From Stenotrophomonas maltophilia (GTDB taxonomy: Bacteria > Pseudomonadota > Gammaproteobacteria > Xanthomonadales > Xanthomonadaceae), in assembly GCF_002799155.1 (NCBI RefSeq), contig NZ_NERD01000002.1, positions 310,001 through 374,000 on the forward strand: a stretch of DNA of 64,000 nt. The letters run 5' to 3'. Position 1 is the stretch's first letter. Each line of letters opens with the position of its first letter. Below the pieces are notes generated by a model. That model saw only the letters and a list, made by a program, of their open reading frames with translations. It was not told where the DNA came from and ran no database searches. Positions 47,839 to 56,701 of the stretch are shown piece after piece. The position numbers were made by a program, and so were the translations under genes.

Positions 47839-47945
47839 CATGGACAAAAAACAGCCACATCCTGAAACGCTTGCTACGTGCGGTTCGCAGGCACTTGTCC
47901 ACACCAAACCCCCATCGCTTTCCACGCCGCATGTGGAAAAAGTGC
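47839..47945 (+). repeat. 107-bp repeat unit 3
   Basis: Third unit, closest in sequence to unit 1. Its final TGTGGAAAAA forms the U-tract (on the minus strand) of the autotransporter terminator. Confidence 0.85.
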
Positions 47946-47967
47946 CCGGCACTCCCTTGCCGGGCAC
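47937..47967 (-). terminator. intrinsic terminator of the autotransporter gene
   Basis: Perfect 10-bp arms GTGCCCGGCA/TGCCGGGCAC and a 6-nt loop, followed on the minus strand by five Us contributed by repeat unit 3. It lies 9 bp after the stop. Confidence 0.9.
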
Positions 47968-47975
47968 GTCCCGCA

Positions 47976-50900
47976 TCACCAGTTGTACGACACGCCCAGC
48001 TGGGCGCCGACATCGCGGAAGCCCATGCCGCCGCTCTGCCGGCTCAGTTCACCCCAGCCGCGCCAGCCGCCGGACAGATCCACCTGCACGCCGGCCTTGG
48101 CTTCATAGATGTCGCGCGGCAGCTGCCGCTGCAGCCGCTCGCCGTCCATTGCCAGGCCCGCGCCATTGCCGCCGGACCACCAGTTCACCGCCACGTACGG
48201 GTGCACCTGGCCTTGCGCCGCGCTCAACCCACGGCTGTACAGGCGCAGGCCGAGGCGGGTGCTGGTCTCGCCGCCACCGTGGTCTTCGACCACCGTGCCG
48301 TTGGCCTCGACCACGCGGTCGCTGTCATAGCGGCTGTGCACCACCTGCAGCTGCGGTTCCAGGTAGATGCCGCGCTGCGCGGTGCGCCGCAGAGGCAGCA
48401 CATAGCCGGCCTCGGCCGATGCACTCCAGTTGCGGGCGTCATAGCGCTCCTTCTGCAGGCCTTCGCCCTGCACGCTGTTGCGGAAGCGGCCGTACTGCAG
48501 CCAACCATCCACATAGGCACCGCCTTCCATGCGTGCATCCTGCAGCCAGGTCGCATAGGCGCCCACGCTGGTGCCAGTGACCACGCCACGCGCGGTGTAG
48601 CCGGTCACCTGCGAGCGGCTGTCATTGCGCGCGCGGCCATGGCCGAGCATCGCACCGGCCTGCAGTTCGCCCGTGCCACCCACCTCGAAGCGGCGTCCGG
48701 CGCCGACCAGCACGCTGCTGATCTGGCCATCGACCTGGACCTGGCGGTTGCGGTCATGGCTGTCGGGCTGCGCGCTGCGAAGGTGCATCCAGGCCACGGC
48801 GTCACGGCTGGCGCCGGCCAGGGCGGCGGGATCACCGGCGCGGTCGTGCAGGCTGTGCCGGAACATGCCCAGCGCGGCGCTGCGGTTGGCCAGGTAGGCC
48901 GCCGGTTCCGGGCGTTCCACCTGCGGACGCGGCGGATCGATCGGCGGCTCCGGCGGCAACGGCGGGTCGACCGGCGGTTCCGGCGGCTGTGGCGGGTCGA
49001 TCGGGGGATCCGGCGGCTGCGGCGGGTCGATCGGGGGATCCGGCGGTTCCGGCGGATCGACCGGCGGCACGTATTCCGAGCGCAGGTACCAGTTGCCATC
49101 ATCCGGGGTCGACACACCGCCCTTGAACAGGAAGTAGTCGTAGGCACCGGCGACCGCGCGCCCCTGCAGGCTGAACTGTGCATCCGACTGGCCGGCCACG
49201 GTGATCAGGCGGATGCCTTCCTGGGTCAGCGCACCGGTGCCGCCGGCATTGCGCACGCTCACGCTGGCCGTGCCGCTGCTGTTGCCGTTGATCACCAGCT
49301 GGTCGCCCAGCGAAGTGTCGTCGCCCAGCGCGCGGTTGAAGTTCCACTGGCCACCATTGCCCACGTAGTCGCCGCTGACGGTGACGGTCTTGAAGCCGTC
49401 TGCCGCCGGCGCATCGAAGGCGATGGTGCCGGCGTGTTCGAGCGTGCCGACGCTGGAACTGGCACGTACGTTCCACTGGCTGCTGCCATCCAGCGCCAGC
49501 TGTGCGACCTGGTAGCCGGAGTCGTTGCGCAGGGCACCGCTGAAGGTGGTGCCGTTGCCCAGCAGCATGTGTACGTCGGCCGTGGCGCTGTCGACCACCA
49601 CGTCACCGCGCAGCGTGCTGGCGTCGGCACTGAAGTCGATGCGGCTGGTCGCCACGCTGCTGCCGTCGGTGAATACCGTGTCGCTGACCCGCAGCAGCCG
49701 GCCGCTGCCGTCGCCCGCAGTCACATCGCTGCCATTGACGGTCAACGCGTGGTTGCTGCCCTGCAGCCAGAACGCGGCGCCACTGGCGGTCTCGATGTGG
49801 CTGTCGTTGAGGGTGGCGCGGTTCCAGTACGGGCCGAACGCGGTCAGGTAGGAGCGATAGCCGCCGCTGTTGCTGCCGGTCATGCGGATGTCCAGGCGGT
49901 CGGCCTGGGTCAGCCGCGCCGTGTTCATGTGCACGATGCCAAACACATTCTCGCCGTCGCTGCGGATCGCAACGTTGTCGAGCAGCGCGGTGGCGGTGGA
50001 GCCGCCGATGAACACGCCGCCGCCGCCGTTGCCGCGCACGTCGATCACGCTGCCGTTGGCTTCGATGCGGCTGGCGGTGCTGCCGGTGGATCCGGTCACG
50101 CGCACGCCGTAGGTCGCATCACCGTGCGTGGTGATCCGGCCACCCTGCACGCTGGCGACGCCGCCGGCGATCTCCACGCCGTAGCCATGGGTGTCGGTCC
50201 AGGTATCAATGGTGCTGTTGGTCAGCTGCAGGCGCGACTCGTCGCTGGCCAGCCAGAATCCGGAAAAGCCTTCGCGCACATCGAACGCCGCATCGCGGGC
50301 GCTCAGCTGGCCCCAGTTGTTGATGTTCACGCCATAGCCGCCAACGGTGTAGAAGCTGCCGCCGTTGATCACCGCGCTGGAATAGGTCTTGCTGATGCTG
50401 CTGCCGAGCAGGCGCATGCTGCCACCCACCGAGTGCGCTTCCACGTTCTCCAGCAGCACGCTGCCGCCGCTGCCGATATCGAACCAGCCGCCATCCAGGT
50501 AGGTGTCGTACAACTCGGCGCGGCTGCCCACGCCATCGACGGCGACGCCGGCGAGGATGCCGCCGGGAGCCAGGGTGATCCGGCTGTTGCGGATCGTCAG
50601 CAGGCCGGCGCTTTCGGCGCGCAGGCGTGCGCCACTGTCGGCGCTCATCTGCAGGGTGTCCAGGTGAACCTCACTGCCGTTGCCGGAGGCGCCGACCAGG
50701 GTGCCGACGCCGCCGGTCATCGCAATGCGGCCTCCGGTGTAGCGGATCACGCCACCGTTGGACGCCTGCACGCTGCCATAGCCGCTGCCGTTGCGGGTGG
50801 TCTCGATGTCGACGTCGCGCGCATCGATCACGCTGCCGGCACCATTGGCATACAGCGCATAGAAGCCTGTGCCGGTCGCCGGTGCGATCGACAGCGTTGC

Positions 50901-51224
50901 GCCGCGCAGCTGCACCTGGCCGCCGCTGGCGGCGGACACGCCGCTGCCATTGCCGGTCACGTGGATGTGGCTGCCGTCGATCAGCGCAGTGCTGCCGGTA
51001 CCGGTGACCGTGAGTGCAAAGCTGCCCGCGCTGTGGTTGAGGACATCGTCGGCACCCAACTGCAGGCTGTCACCGTCGTCGACCAGCAGCGGGCCGGTGA
51101 GGTCTGCGGCATGCGCCGGCAGGGCTGCCCACAGGGCAGTGGCCAGCAGGCTGGGAATGAGGGGCACACGCGGGGCGCGCGCGCGCCCGTACGCACGGCG
51201 GGGCCGTGAGGGGGAGGCGTTCAT
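47976..51224 (-). CDS. type V autotransporter (adhesin-like, pertactin-type)
   Basis: 1082-aa outer-membrane autotransporter. The signal peptide ends at PAHA (about residue 39). The passenger (about 40-715) is rich in short beta-helix strands with many G, S, T, N residues, as in pertactin-like adhesins. A proline-rich hinge with repeated PPxPP(I/V)DPP units spans about 717-765. The last ~300 residues form the autotransporter beta-barrel and end in YNW. The start ATG at 51224 has AGGAAG upstream. It lies downstream of a phosphorelay and carries the same promoter box as the kinase operon. No protease motif is seen, so adhesion is more likely than proteolysis. Confidence 0.9.
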   Translation of the reverse strand: MNASPSRPRRAYGRARAPRVPLIPSLLATALWAALPAHAADLTGPLLVDDGDSLQLGADDVLNHSAGSFALTVTGTGSTALIDGSHIHVTGNGSGVSAASGGQVQLRGATLSIAPATGTGFYALYANGAGSVIDARDVDIETTRNGSGYGSVQASNGGVIRYTGGRIAMTGGVGTLVGASGNGSEVHLDTLQMSADSGARLRAESAGLLTIRNSRITLAPGGILAGVAVDGVGSRAELYDTYLDGGWFDIGSGGSVLLENVEAHSVGGSMRLLGSSISKTYSSAVINGGSFYTVGGYGVNINNWGQLSARDAAFDVREGFSGFWLASDESRLQLTNSTIDTWTDTHGYGVEIAGGVASVQGGRITTHGDATYGVRVTGSTGSTASRIEANGSVIDVRGNGGGGVFIGGSTATALLDNVAIRSDGENVFGIVHMNTARLTQADRLDIRMTGSNSGGYRSYLTAFGPYWNRATLNDSHIETASGAAFWLQGSNHALTVNGSDVTAGDGSGRLLRVSDTVFTDGSSVATSRIDFSADASTLRGDVVVDSATADVHMLLGNGTTFSGALRNDSGYQVAQLALDGSSQWNVRASSSVGTLEHAGTIAFDAPAADGFKTVTVSGDYVGNGGQWNFNRALGDDTSLGDQLVINGNSSGTASVSVRNAGGTGALTQEGIRLITVAGQSDAQFSLQGRAVAGAYDYFLFKGGVSTPDDGNWYLRSEYVPPVDPPEPPDPPIDPPQPPDPPIDPPQPPEPPVDPPLPPEPPIDPPRPQVERPEPAAYLANRSAALGMFRHSLHDRAGDPAALAGASRDAVAWMHLRSAQPDSHDRNRQVQVDGQISSVLVGAGRRFEVGGTGELQAGAMLGHGRARNDSRSQVTGYTARGVVTGTSVGAYATWLQDARMEGGAYVDGWLQYGRFRNSVQGEGLQKERYDARNWSASAEAGYVLPLRRTAQRGIYLEPQLQVVHSRYDSDRVVEANGTVVEDHGGGETSTRLGLRLYSRGLSAAQGQVHPYVAVNWWSGGNGAGLAMDGERLQRQLPRDIYEAKAGVQVDLSGGWRGWGELSRQSGGMGFRDVGAQLGVSYNW

Positions 51225-51391
51225 GCTGATGGACTTCCTGTGGCAGGGCGCAGCAAGGCTGCGCGGACTGACGCGGCAGGGCCGCGTCGCTGCGGAAGCC
51301 ACAGCCACGGCGCCTGCAGGCGCCATCGGACTTCCGTCCCTCCGGGCGAAGCGGCAATTGCTTGCCACATGCACCATGCTGGGATGCGTCC

Positions 51392-51446
51392 AGCCTAGAA
51401 ATCGTCCTTGTCCTATGGAATCAGGCGTTTCCTAAAGCCACTGCAG
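51392..51446 (-). promoter_or_regulatory. promoter box of the autotransporter gene
   Basis: On the minus strand: GCAGTGGCTTTAGGAAAC followed by GCCTGATTCC, then 19 bp and TAGGCT (possible -10 at 51392-51397). The near palindrome GGAATCAGGCGTTTCC is at 51417-51432. The same arrangement stands before the kinase operon at 59476-59530. It predicts a leader of about 160 nt for the autotransporter mRNA. Confidence 0.65.
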
Positions 51447-51487
51447 TCCCCATCACAGGGCCGGCAGGGTTCAGGCAGGAGTGGGCC

Positions 51488-52129
51488 TCAGCCGAACAGT
51501 GAGGCCTGCAGGCAGTACTCGATCAGCGCCTGGTCGCTGTCCACGCCGAGTTTGCGCATCGCGCTGATCTTCTGCGTGCTGACCGTCTTGGCGCTGCGCT
51601 GCAGCTGGCGTGCGATGTCGCCCACGCTCATGCCGCTGGTGAACAGGCGGATCACCTCCAGCTCGCGCGGCGACAGGCGCGCACGGACCGCATCGGCATC
51701 GGCCGGTTCGCTCGCGGCTACCGGCAGCAGTCCCGGGGGGCGGTAGACGCGGTCGGCCAGCACCACGCGCAGGGCCTGTACCAGGCTGCCCAATCCATGG
51801 CTTTTGAGCACCACGCCGCCCGCGCCGGCGGCATACATCGCCGCAACCAACGATGGATTGGACACCATCGTCAGCACCAGCAGGCGTGTCTCCGGGAAGC
51901 TGCGGCGCAGGAACGAGATCAGCTTGATGCCGTCCCCGAAGCGATCGCCCCCCGGCATGCTGTAGTCGGTGATGACCGCCTGTGGCCGGGTCCGGGTCAT
52001 CAGCTCGATCAGCGTACCCGGATCGGCCGCTTCGCCCACGATGTCCAGGTCCAGTTCCCCGGCCAGTACGTCGCGGATGCCGGCAAGCACGATCGGGTGG
52101 TCGTCGGCGATGAGGATCCGTGTGGTCAT
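51488..52129 (-). CDS. RcsB-like response regulator (REC-LuxR HTH)
   Basis: 213 aa. The receiver domain has DD at 9-10, phospho-acceptor D55 in ITDYSMPGG and the conserved K in VLKSHG. A LuxR/FixJ-type helix-turn-helix (LSPRELEVIRLFTSGMSVGD, KTVSTQKISAMRKLGV) forms the C-terminus. The SMPG.....DGI.LI pattern is that of the RcsB/FimZ group. The start overlaps the stop of the upstream hybrid kinase by ATGA, so kinase and regulator are made together. It is the best candidate to bind the box shared by the autotransporter and kinase promoters. Confidence 0.92.
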   Translation of the reverse strand: MTTRILIADDHPIVLAGIRDVLAGELDLDIVGEAADPGTLIELMTRTRPQAVITDYSMPGGDRFGDGIKLISFLRRSFPETRLLVLTMVSNPSLVAAMYAAGAGGVVLKSHGLGSLVQALRVVLADRVYRPPGLLPVAASEPADADAVRARLSPRELEVIRLFTSGMSVGDIARQLQRSAKTVSTQKISAMRKLGVDSDQALIEYCLQASLFG

Positions 52130-55100
52130 GGCAGGGTCGGGTCGTCAGGAGGGGAAGGGGACGCAGCGTCGCGCAGCGGATGCAGCATCTGTTCGAGGCG
52201 TTGCTGGAAGCCGGCAAGAGCGGCCGCCTGGGTGGCCAGGTCATCGCCGCCGGCAAGGCACTGTTCGATCTGCAGGCCGCTGTCCACCAGCGCAGGTGCA
52301 CCGACGATCACCAGCGCGCCGCGGATGCGGTGCAGAACCTGCGCCACGCGGGCGGGATCGGCAGCGGCGATTGCCTGGCGCAGGCTGTCCAGGTCGGTCT
52401 GCATGGTCTGTACGAACAGCGACTGCATCTTCGCGGGAACCTGCAGCGGGGGATCCGTGTCGTGCGATGCGGTGGACGCACGGCGCTCCTGCATCGCAGA
52501 GTCTGGCGCATCGCCGTCGGCGATCCGGGTCAGCAGGCGCTGCAGGGCTTCCAGCGTGATCGGCTTGACCAGCACGCCCTGCATGCCCGATTCCTGGCAG
52601 CGTTGGCGTTCGGCCGGGTCGGCATTGGCGGTGGCGCCGTGGATCGGCACGCTGACACCCCGTGCCCGCAAGGCGCGGGCCAGGCCGTAGCCATCCAGCC
52701 CGGGCATGTTCAGGTCGGTCAGCACCAGCGCGAACGCGCCCTGTTGCCAGTAGCCCAGCGCTTCATTGCCATCGCTGGCGACCACGGCGCGGCAGCCGAG
52801 CTGCTCCAGCTGGTCGCGCAGGATCGCCTGGTTGATCGGGTTGTCCTCGGCGACCAGCACCTGCAGGCCGAAATGACGCGTCGCTGGCAGGCGCCCTTCT
52901 GCGCTGGCGGCCAGCGGCTGGCCACTGGCTGCGGCCAGGGCGACCACGATCGCGTCGAACCGATGCAGGCCAACCTGCCAGACGCCGTTGACCTGCCGCG
53001 GCCGCACGCCGCCTTCGCGGCAGGCGACCACGCGCGGTCCATCCGCCCATCCGGGCAGGGAGTCGTCCAGGGCCAGGTCGAGCAGCACGCCCGCCGATGG
53101 CAAGCCTGCCGCGACGTCCTCACGGTAAACGCTGGCCTGTGCACCGCGCTGCTGCAGGCGCTCGCAAAGCGATTGCACCAGTTCTCGCACGCTGCCCCGC
53201 ACCTGTATCTGCAGGCCGGCGGGCAGCTGCGGCGCGGGTGACTGCTGCGGATCCGGTGGTGCCGATGGCAGCGGCAGTTCAACACTGAAACTGCTGCCCA
53301 GGCCGCTCTCGCTGACCACGCGCAGCTGCCCTTCCATCAACGCCACAAGATGCGCGCAGATGGCCAGGCCCAGGCCGGTGCCCCGCATCGCATCGGTGCC
53401 CGGGTTGGCCTGGAAGAACGGCTCGAACAGATGCGCCTGGTGTTCGCTGGCAATGCCGATACCGGTATCGGCCACCTGCCATTGCAGCCAGCAGCGTTGC
53501 TCCTGCCAGCGTGCCGAAAGGCGGACCACCACGCGCCCGCTGTCGGTGAACTTCAGTGCGTTGCTGATCAGGTTGTTGAGCACCTGGCGGGTCCGCGCGG
53601 CATCACCGCACACCATGGGCGGCACGTCGGCATCGATGCAGGCGTAGAACTGCAGTGCCTTGTTGGCGGCCGCAGCGGCGTACGAGTCGAGCGCGTCTTC
53701 GGTCAACCGCACCGGATCGAATGGGCTGGGCTCCAGGCTCAGTTGCCCGGCCTCGGCCTTGCTGACATCCAGGATGTCGCTGATCAGCTGCATCAGGGTA
53801 GAGGACGAACGCTGGATCGTTGCCAGGTAGTCCTGCTGCCGCGCATCCAGTGGCGTCAGCCCCAGCAGCTCAAGCGTACCAAGGACGCCGTACAGCGGCG
53901 TGCGGATCTCATGGCTCATGGTGGCCAGGAACTGGCTCTTTGCGCGGTTGGCCTGGTCGGCGGCGCGGCGCGCCTGCTGCAGCACCTGTTCGGCCTCATG
54001 CTGGCTGCTCAGATCAATGAACAGGCAGAGCACTGCCGGCTCGCCGCGATAGCGCGCCGGTGTCGCGGTCACCAGCAGGTGGCGGCCTTCGGGCGTGGCG
54101 TAGGCCAGGCCATCGCCCAGCGTGGTGCCGCCGGCAGCCAGTACGCTCCGCCGCCACGGGCCATGCCAGCCGCCGGCATGGTGGTCCTCGCCCAGCCAGC
54201 GGCGGGCAAGGGCGTTGTCCAGCAGCACATTGCCATCGGAACGGCGCAGCAGGCACAGCCCGATCGGCGCGTTGTCCAGGATCGTGCGACTGAAGGCTTC
54301 GCTTTCCAGCAGGCGCGCGTGGTTGCTGCGCAGCGGTTCGATGACCGAACGCCGGTACGCGCGCAGCACCAGCGTGCCACCCAGTGCCAGCAGCAGGGCG
54401 ACCACGGTCGCGCCCAGCAAGGGCCCTTGCGGGTGCTGGAACACCTGTCGCCACCCGACGTGGTAGACCGCCAGCCAGCCGCGCTCGCTGCGCATGCGGA
54501 ACTGCAGGCCATCGAGGCCGGCCTGCCAGGAGGTGCCGGCGTCGCTGGCATCGGCCGCATCGCCCAGCAGGCGCTGGCCATTGGCATCGAACAGCGACAA
54601 CCGCTGGAACACCGGGACACCCAGCACCTGCCGATAGTCATCGACACGGCCGGGATCGAGCAGGCAGGCCAACGCCGCCTGCGAGTCCTCGTCGTCCTCA
54701 CCCCACAGGCGCGCATCCTGCGGGGCGTGGGCGATGGCCAGCAGCCAGGTCTGTCGGTCGCGCCAAGGCACGCCCACCCAGACGATGCCACCGCGCTGCA
54801 GCGCCGGCTGCGTCCCCATGACCTGATGGATGCTGGCGATCGCCGGGCGCAGGTGATGCGGGCTGTTCTGGTTCGCGTCGGTACCGGCGATCTGTACAGG
54901 TGCCAGCAGCCCGCGCGTGCCCTGGCCATCGACCAGCAGGCATTGGGGTGGTGGATAGCGCGAGGCCGACCAGAACGTGCCGTAGAAGCGCAGGAAGCGG
55001 TCGCCCAGCTCGGTCGGTGGCGAAAGACTGGCCCCCTCGCTCCCGATCACCGCAAAGTTGGCGAACAAGGGGCCGCGTTGCAGCTCCACGCTGGCATCGG

Positions 55101-55353
55101 CCACCGGCTGCCCACGCGTGCCGACATCATGCAGACGCCACTGGCGAAGGAAGCGCTCCTGCTCGCGCAGCGTGCCGTCCAGGCGGCGGAAGTGGTACTC
55201 GATCTTGCTGCGCTCTTCGTTTAACAGCTGCGAGCCGGCCGACAACAGCAGTCCGGCCTGCAGGGTCGCCAGCACCACCACGCCAATCAGCAGGGCGTGG
55301 ACGCGCAGCGAGCGGCGAGCGAGTCGGCGTACAGGAGCGGCCTCGGCCGGCAT
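52126..55353 (-). CDS. hybrid sensor histidine kinase with HPt domain
   Basis: 1075-aa inner-membrane kinase. Membrane helix 1 spans about 18-42, a large periplasmic sensor region reaches about 305, and helix 2 about 310-332. A PAS-like segment follows, then HisKA with H481 in [14 protein letters not shown], and the ATPase domain with [20 protein letters not shown] and GTGLGLAI. A degenerate receiver-like segment comes next, then a receiver with D880 in [11 protein letters not shown], and a C-terminal HPt with H1008 in HRIRGAL. This is the full set for a phosphorelay (BvgS/RcsC/RocS-like), but the sensor part is not the Venus-flytrap type. It is coupled to the LuxR-type regulator by ATGA. Confidence 0.92.
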   Translation of the reverse strand: MPAEAAPVRRLARRSLRVHALLIGVVVLATLQAGLLLSAGSQLLNEERSKIEYHFRRLDGTLREQERFLRQWRLHDVGTRGQPVADASVELQRGPLFANFAVIGSEGASLSPPTELGDRFLRFYGTFWSASRYPPPQCLLVDGQGTRGLLAPVQIAGTDANQNSPHHLRPAIASIHQVMGTQPALQRGGIVWVGVPWRDRQTWLLAIAHAPQDARLWGEDDEDSQAALACLLDPGRVDDYRQVLGVPVFQRLSLFDANGQRLLGDAADASDAGTSWQAGLDGLQFRMRSERGWLAVYHVGWRQVFQHPQGPLLGATVVALLLALGGTLVLRAYRRSVIEPLRSNHARLLESEAFSRTILDNAPIGLCLLRRSDGNVLLDNALARRWLGEDHHAGGWHGPWRRSVLAAGGTTLGDGLAYATPEGRHLLVTATPARYRGEPAVLCLFIDLSSQHEAEQVLQQARRAADQANRAKSQFLATMSHEIRTPLYGVLGTLELLGLTPLDARQQDYLATIQRSSSTLMQLISDILDVSKAEAGQLSLEPSPFDPVRLTEDALDSYAAAAANKALQFYACIDADVPPMVCGDAARTRQVLNNLISNALKFTDSGRVVVRLSARWQEQRCWLQWQVADTGIGIASEHQAHLFEPFFQANPGTDAMRGTGLGLAICAHLVALMEGQLRVVSESGLGSSFSVELPLPSAPPDPQQSPAPQLPAGLQIQVRGSVRELVQSLCERLQQRGAQASVYREDVAAGLPSAGVLLDLALDDSLPGWADGPRVVACREGGVRPRQVNGVWQVGLHRFDAIVVALAAASGQPLAASAEGRLPATRHFGLQVLVAEDNPINQAILRDQLEQLGCRAVVASDGNEALGYWQQGAFALVLTDLNMPGLDGYGLARALRARGVSVPIHGATANADPAERQRCQESGMQGVLVKPITLEALQRLLTRIADGDAPDSAMQERRASTASHDTDPPLQVPAKMQSLFVQTMQTDLDSLRQAIAAADPARVAQVLHRIRGALVIVGAPALVDSGLQIEQCLAGGDDLATQAAALAGFQQRLEQMLHPLRDAASPSPPDDPTLP

Positions 55354-55480
55354 GGCAGGTCTCGGAGCAGGGGGCGGTCAGCGGCACCTTGTGCAGCAAC
55401 GGATGGAACTCCGCCGCCGCTGCACAGACAGGATCGTCAATGCAACTTGATGATTTCGTGAAGCCGCCGTGGAATCCGTG

Positions 55481-56701
55481 TCAGCGCAGGGCGGCCCGCG
55501 GCGCGTCGTCCCACTGGGGCGCTTCTTCATCCAGCAGGCGGGTGAACTCATCCGACGGCAGCGCCTGTGAGATCAGGAAGCCCTGCACCTGGCTGCACCC
55601 CAACTGGCGCAGCGCGGCCAGGTCGGCATCGCTTTCCACGCCCTCTGCCACGATGGTCAGGCCCAGCTGGTTGGCCAGTGCGATCACCGTTGACAGGGTC
55701 AGGTGCAGGGCCGGGTCGCGGGCGCAGCCGCTGACCAGCGCGCGGTCGATCTTGACCTCGGTGAAAGGGGTATTGACCAGGTTGTGGACCGAGCTCAGGC
55801 CCTGCCCGAAATCATCCTGGGCCAGGCCGAAGCCCTTCATGCGCAGGCGGCAGGCGCCTGCATAGAAGTCGCTGACGTGCCGCGTGGTGCTGTTTTCCAT
55901 CAGTTCGAAGCACAACTCACCGGGTGTACCGCCGTGGGCCAGGGTCAGCGCCAGCAGCTCGTCGGGCAGATCCGACTGCTCCAGCAGGTGAGGGGGCAGG
56001 TTGATCGACACCGGTACCCGGAAACCTTGCCTGCGCCAGCGCGCCTGCGCGCTGATGCTGGCCTTGAGCATCATCCGCAGCAGATCGCCCTCCAGCCCGT
56101 AGCGGCAGATCGCCGGCAGGAAGCTGCCAGCGGCCAGCGTACCCAGCTGGGGGTGGCGCCAGCGCACCAGTGCCTCGGCCGCCACGACCCGTCCTGACTG
56201 CAGTGACTTCTTCGGTTGGAACCAGGCCGTCAGGCTGCCATCGGCCATGGCCTGGCGCAGCTGCGATGCATCCGGTTCGGGTGCCGCCGCCGCGCGCGCT
56301 GGGGCGTCGTCGGCAACCGGACGCGCCTGCGCCAGGGCCTCGAACAGGGCGTCCACATCGGCGGCGGCCACTGGCTTGGGCAGCAGCCCGATCACATCCA
56401 GCCCCAGCGATTCGGCCATCAGCCGTGCCGAGGTCATCATCCGGCGCGGCGCGGCACTGACTACCGCAAGGCGCGGCGGGCGCGGCTGTGCGGCCAGCGC
56501 CTGGATGAACTGGATGCCGTCCTGTCCGGGCATCAGCAGGTCACTGACCACCAGGTCATAGGGCTGGCATGCACACAACGCGATGGCCGCATCCACGTCC
56601 TCGCAGGCATCGACCTGCACGCCGGCGCGGCTGCCGAACAGGTTGGCCAGGAAGCCGCGCTGGAAGGGCTGGTCTTCCAGGATCAGGACACGCTGGGTCA
56701 T
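55481..56701 (-). CDS. REC-EAL response regulator (c-di-GMP phosphodiesterase)
   Basis: 406 aa. N-terminal receiver with D54 in VVSDLLMPGQDG, then an EAL domain as in RocR/PvrR. EALVRWRHP, NLPPHLL (catalytic N), ELMENST, DDFGQGLSS, KIDRALV and the late E in VAEGVES are all present, so hydrolysis of c-di-GMP to pGpG is expected. Its start overlaps the stop of the second hybrid kinase by ATGA. The 127 bp to the next kinase gene show no clear promoter. Confidence 0.92.
   Translation of the reverse strand: MTQRVLILEDQPFQRGFLANLFGSRAGVQVDACEDVDAAIALCACQPYDLVVSDLLMPGQDGIQFIQALAAQPRPPRLAVVSAAPRRMMTSARLMAESLGLDVIGLLPKPVAAADVDALFEALAQARPVADDAPARAAAAPEPDASQLRQAMADGSLTAWFQPKKSLQSGRVVAAEALVRWRHPQLGTLAAGSFLPAICRYGLEGDLLRMMLKASISAQARWRRQGFRVPVSINLPPHLLEQSDLPDELLALTLAHGGTPGELCFELMENSTTRHVSDFYAGACRLRMKGFGLAQDDFGQGLSSVHNLVNTPFTEVKIDRALVSGCARDPALHLTLSTVIALANQLGLTIVAEGVESDADLAALRQLGCSQVQGFLISQALPSDEFTRLLDEEAPQWDDAPRAALR

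Noticed and set aside
47565-47945. Chromosomal replication origin
   Set aside because: DnaA-box-like motifs are clustered, but there is no AT-rich unwinding region and no dnaA, dnaN or gidA neighbour.
47565-47945. CRISPR array
   Set aside because: Three long units with internal conserved blocks and no short direct repeats with unique spacers; no cas genes.
47597-48580. Small or long plus-strand proteins read through the 107-bp repeats
   Set aside because: The repeats keep nucleotide blocks but differ in frame use and spacer sequence, so they are not coding; similar translations are commonly misannotated.
47727-51209. 1160-aa plus-strand open frame opposite the autotransporter
   Set aside because: It is the antisense shadow of a high-GC gene; its translation is His/Ala/Val-rich low complexity with no domain, while the minus strand encodes a full autotransporter.
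53350-55224. 624-aa plus-strand open frame opposite the hybrid kinase
   Set aside because: Antisense shadow of the kinase; no plausible start or domain.
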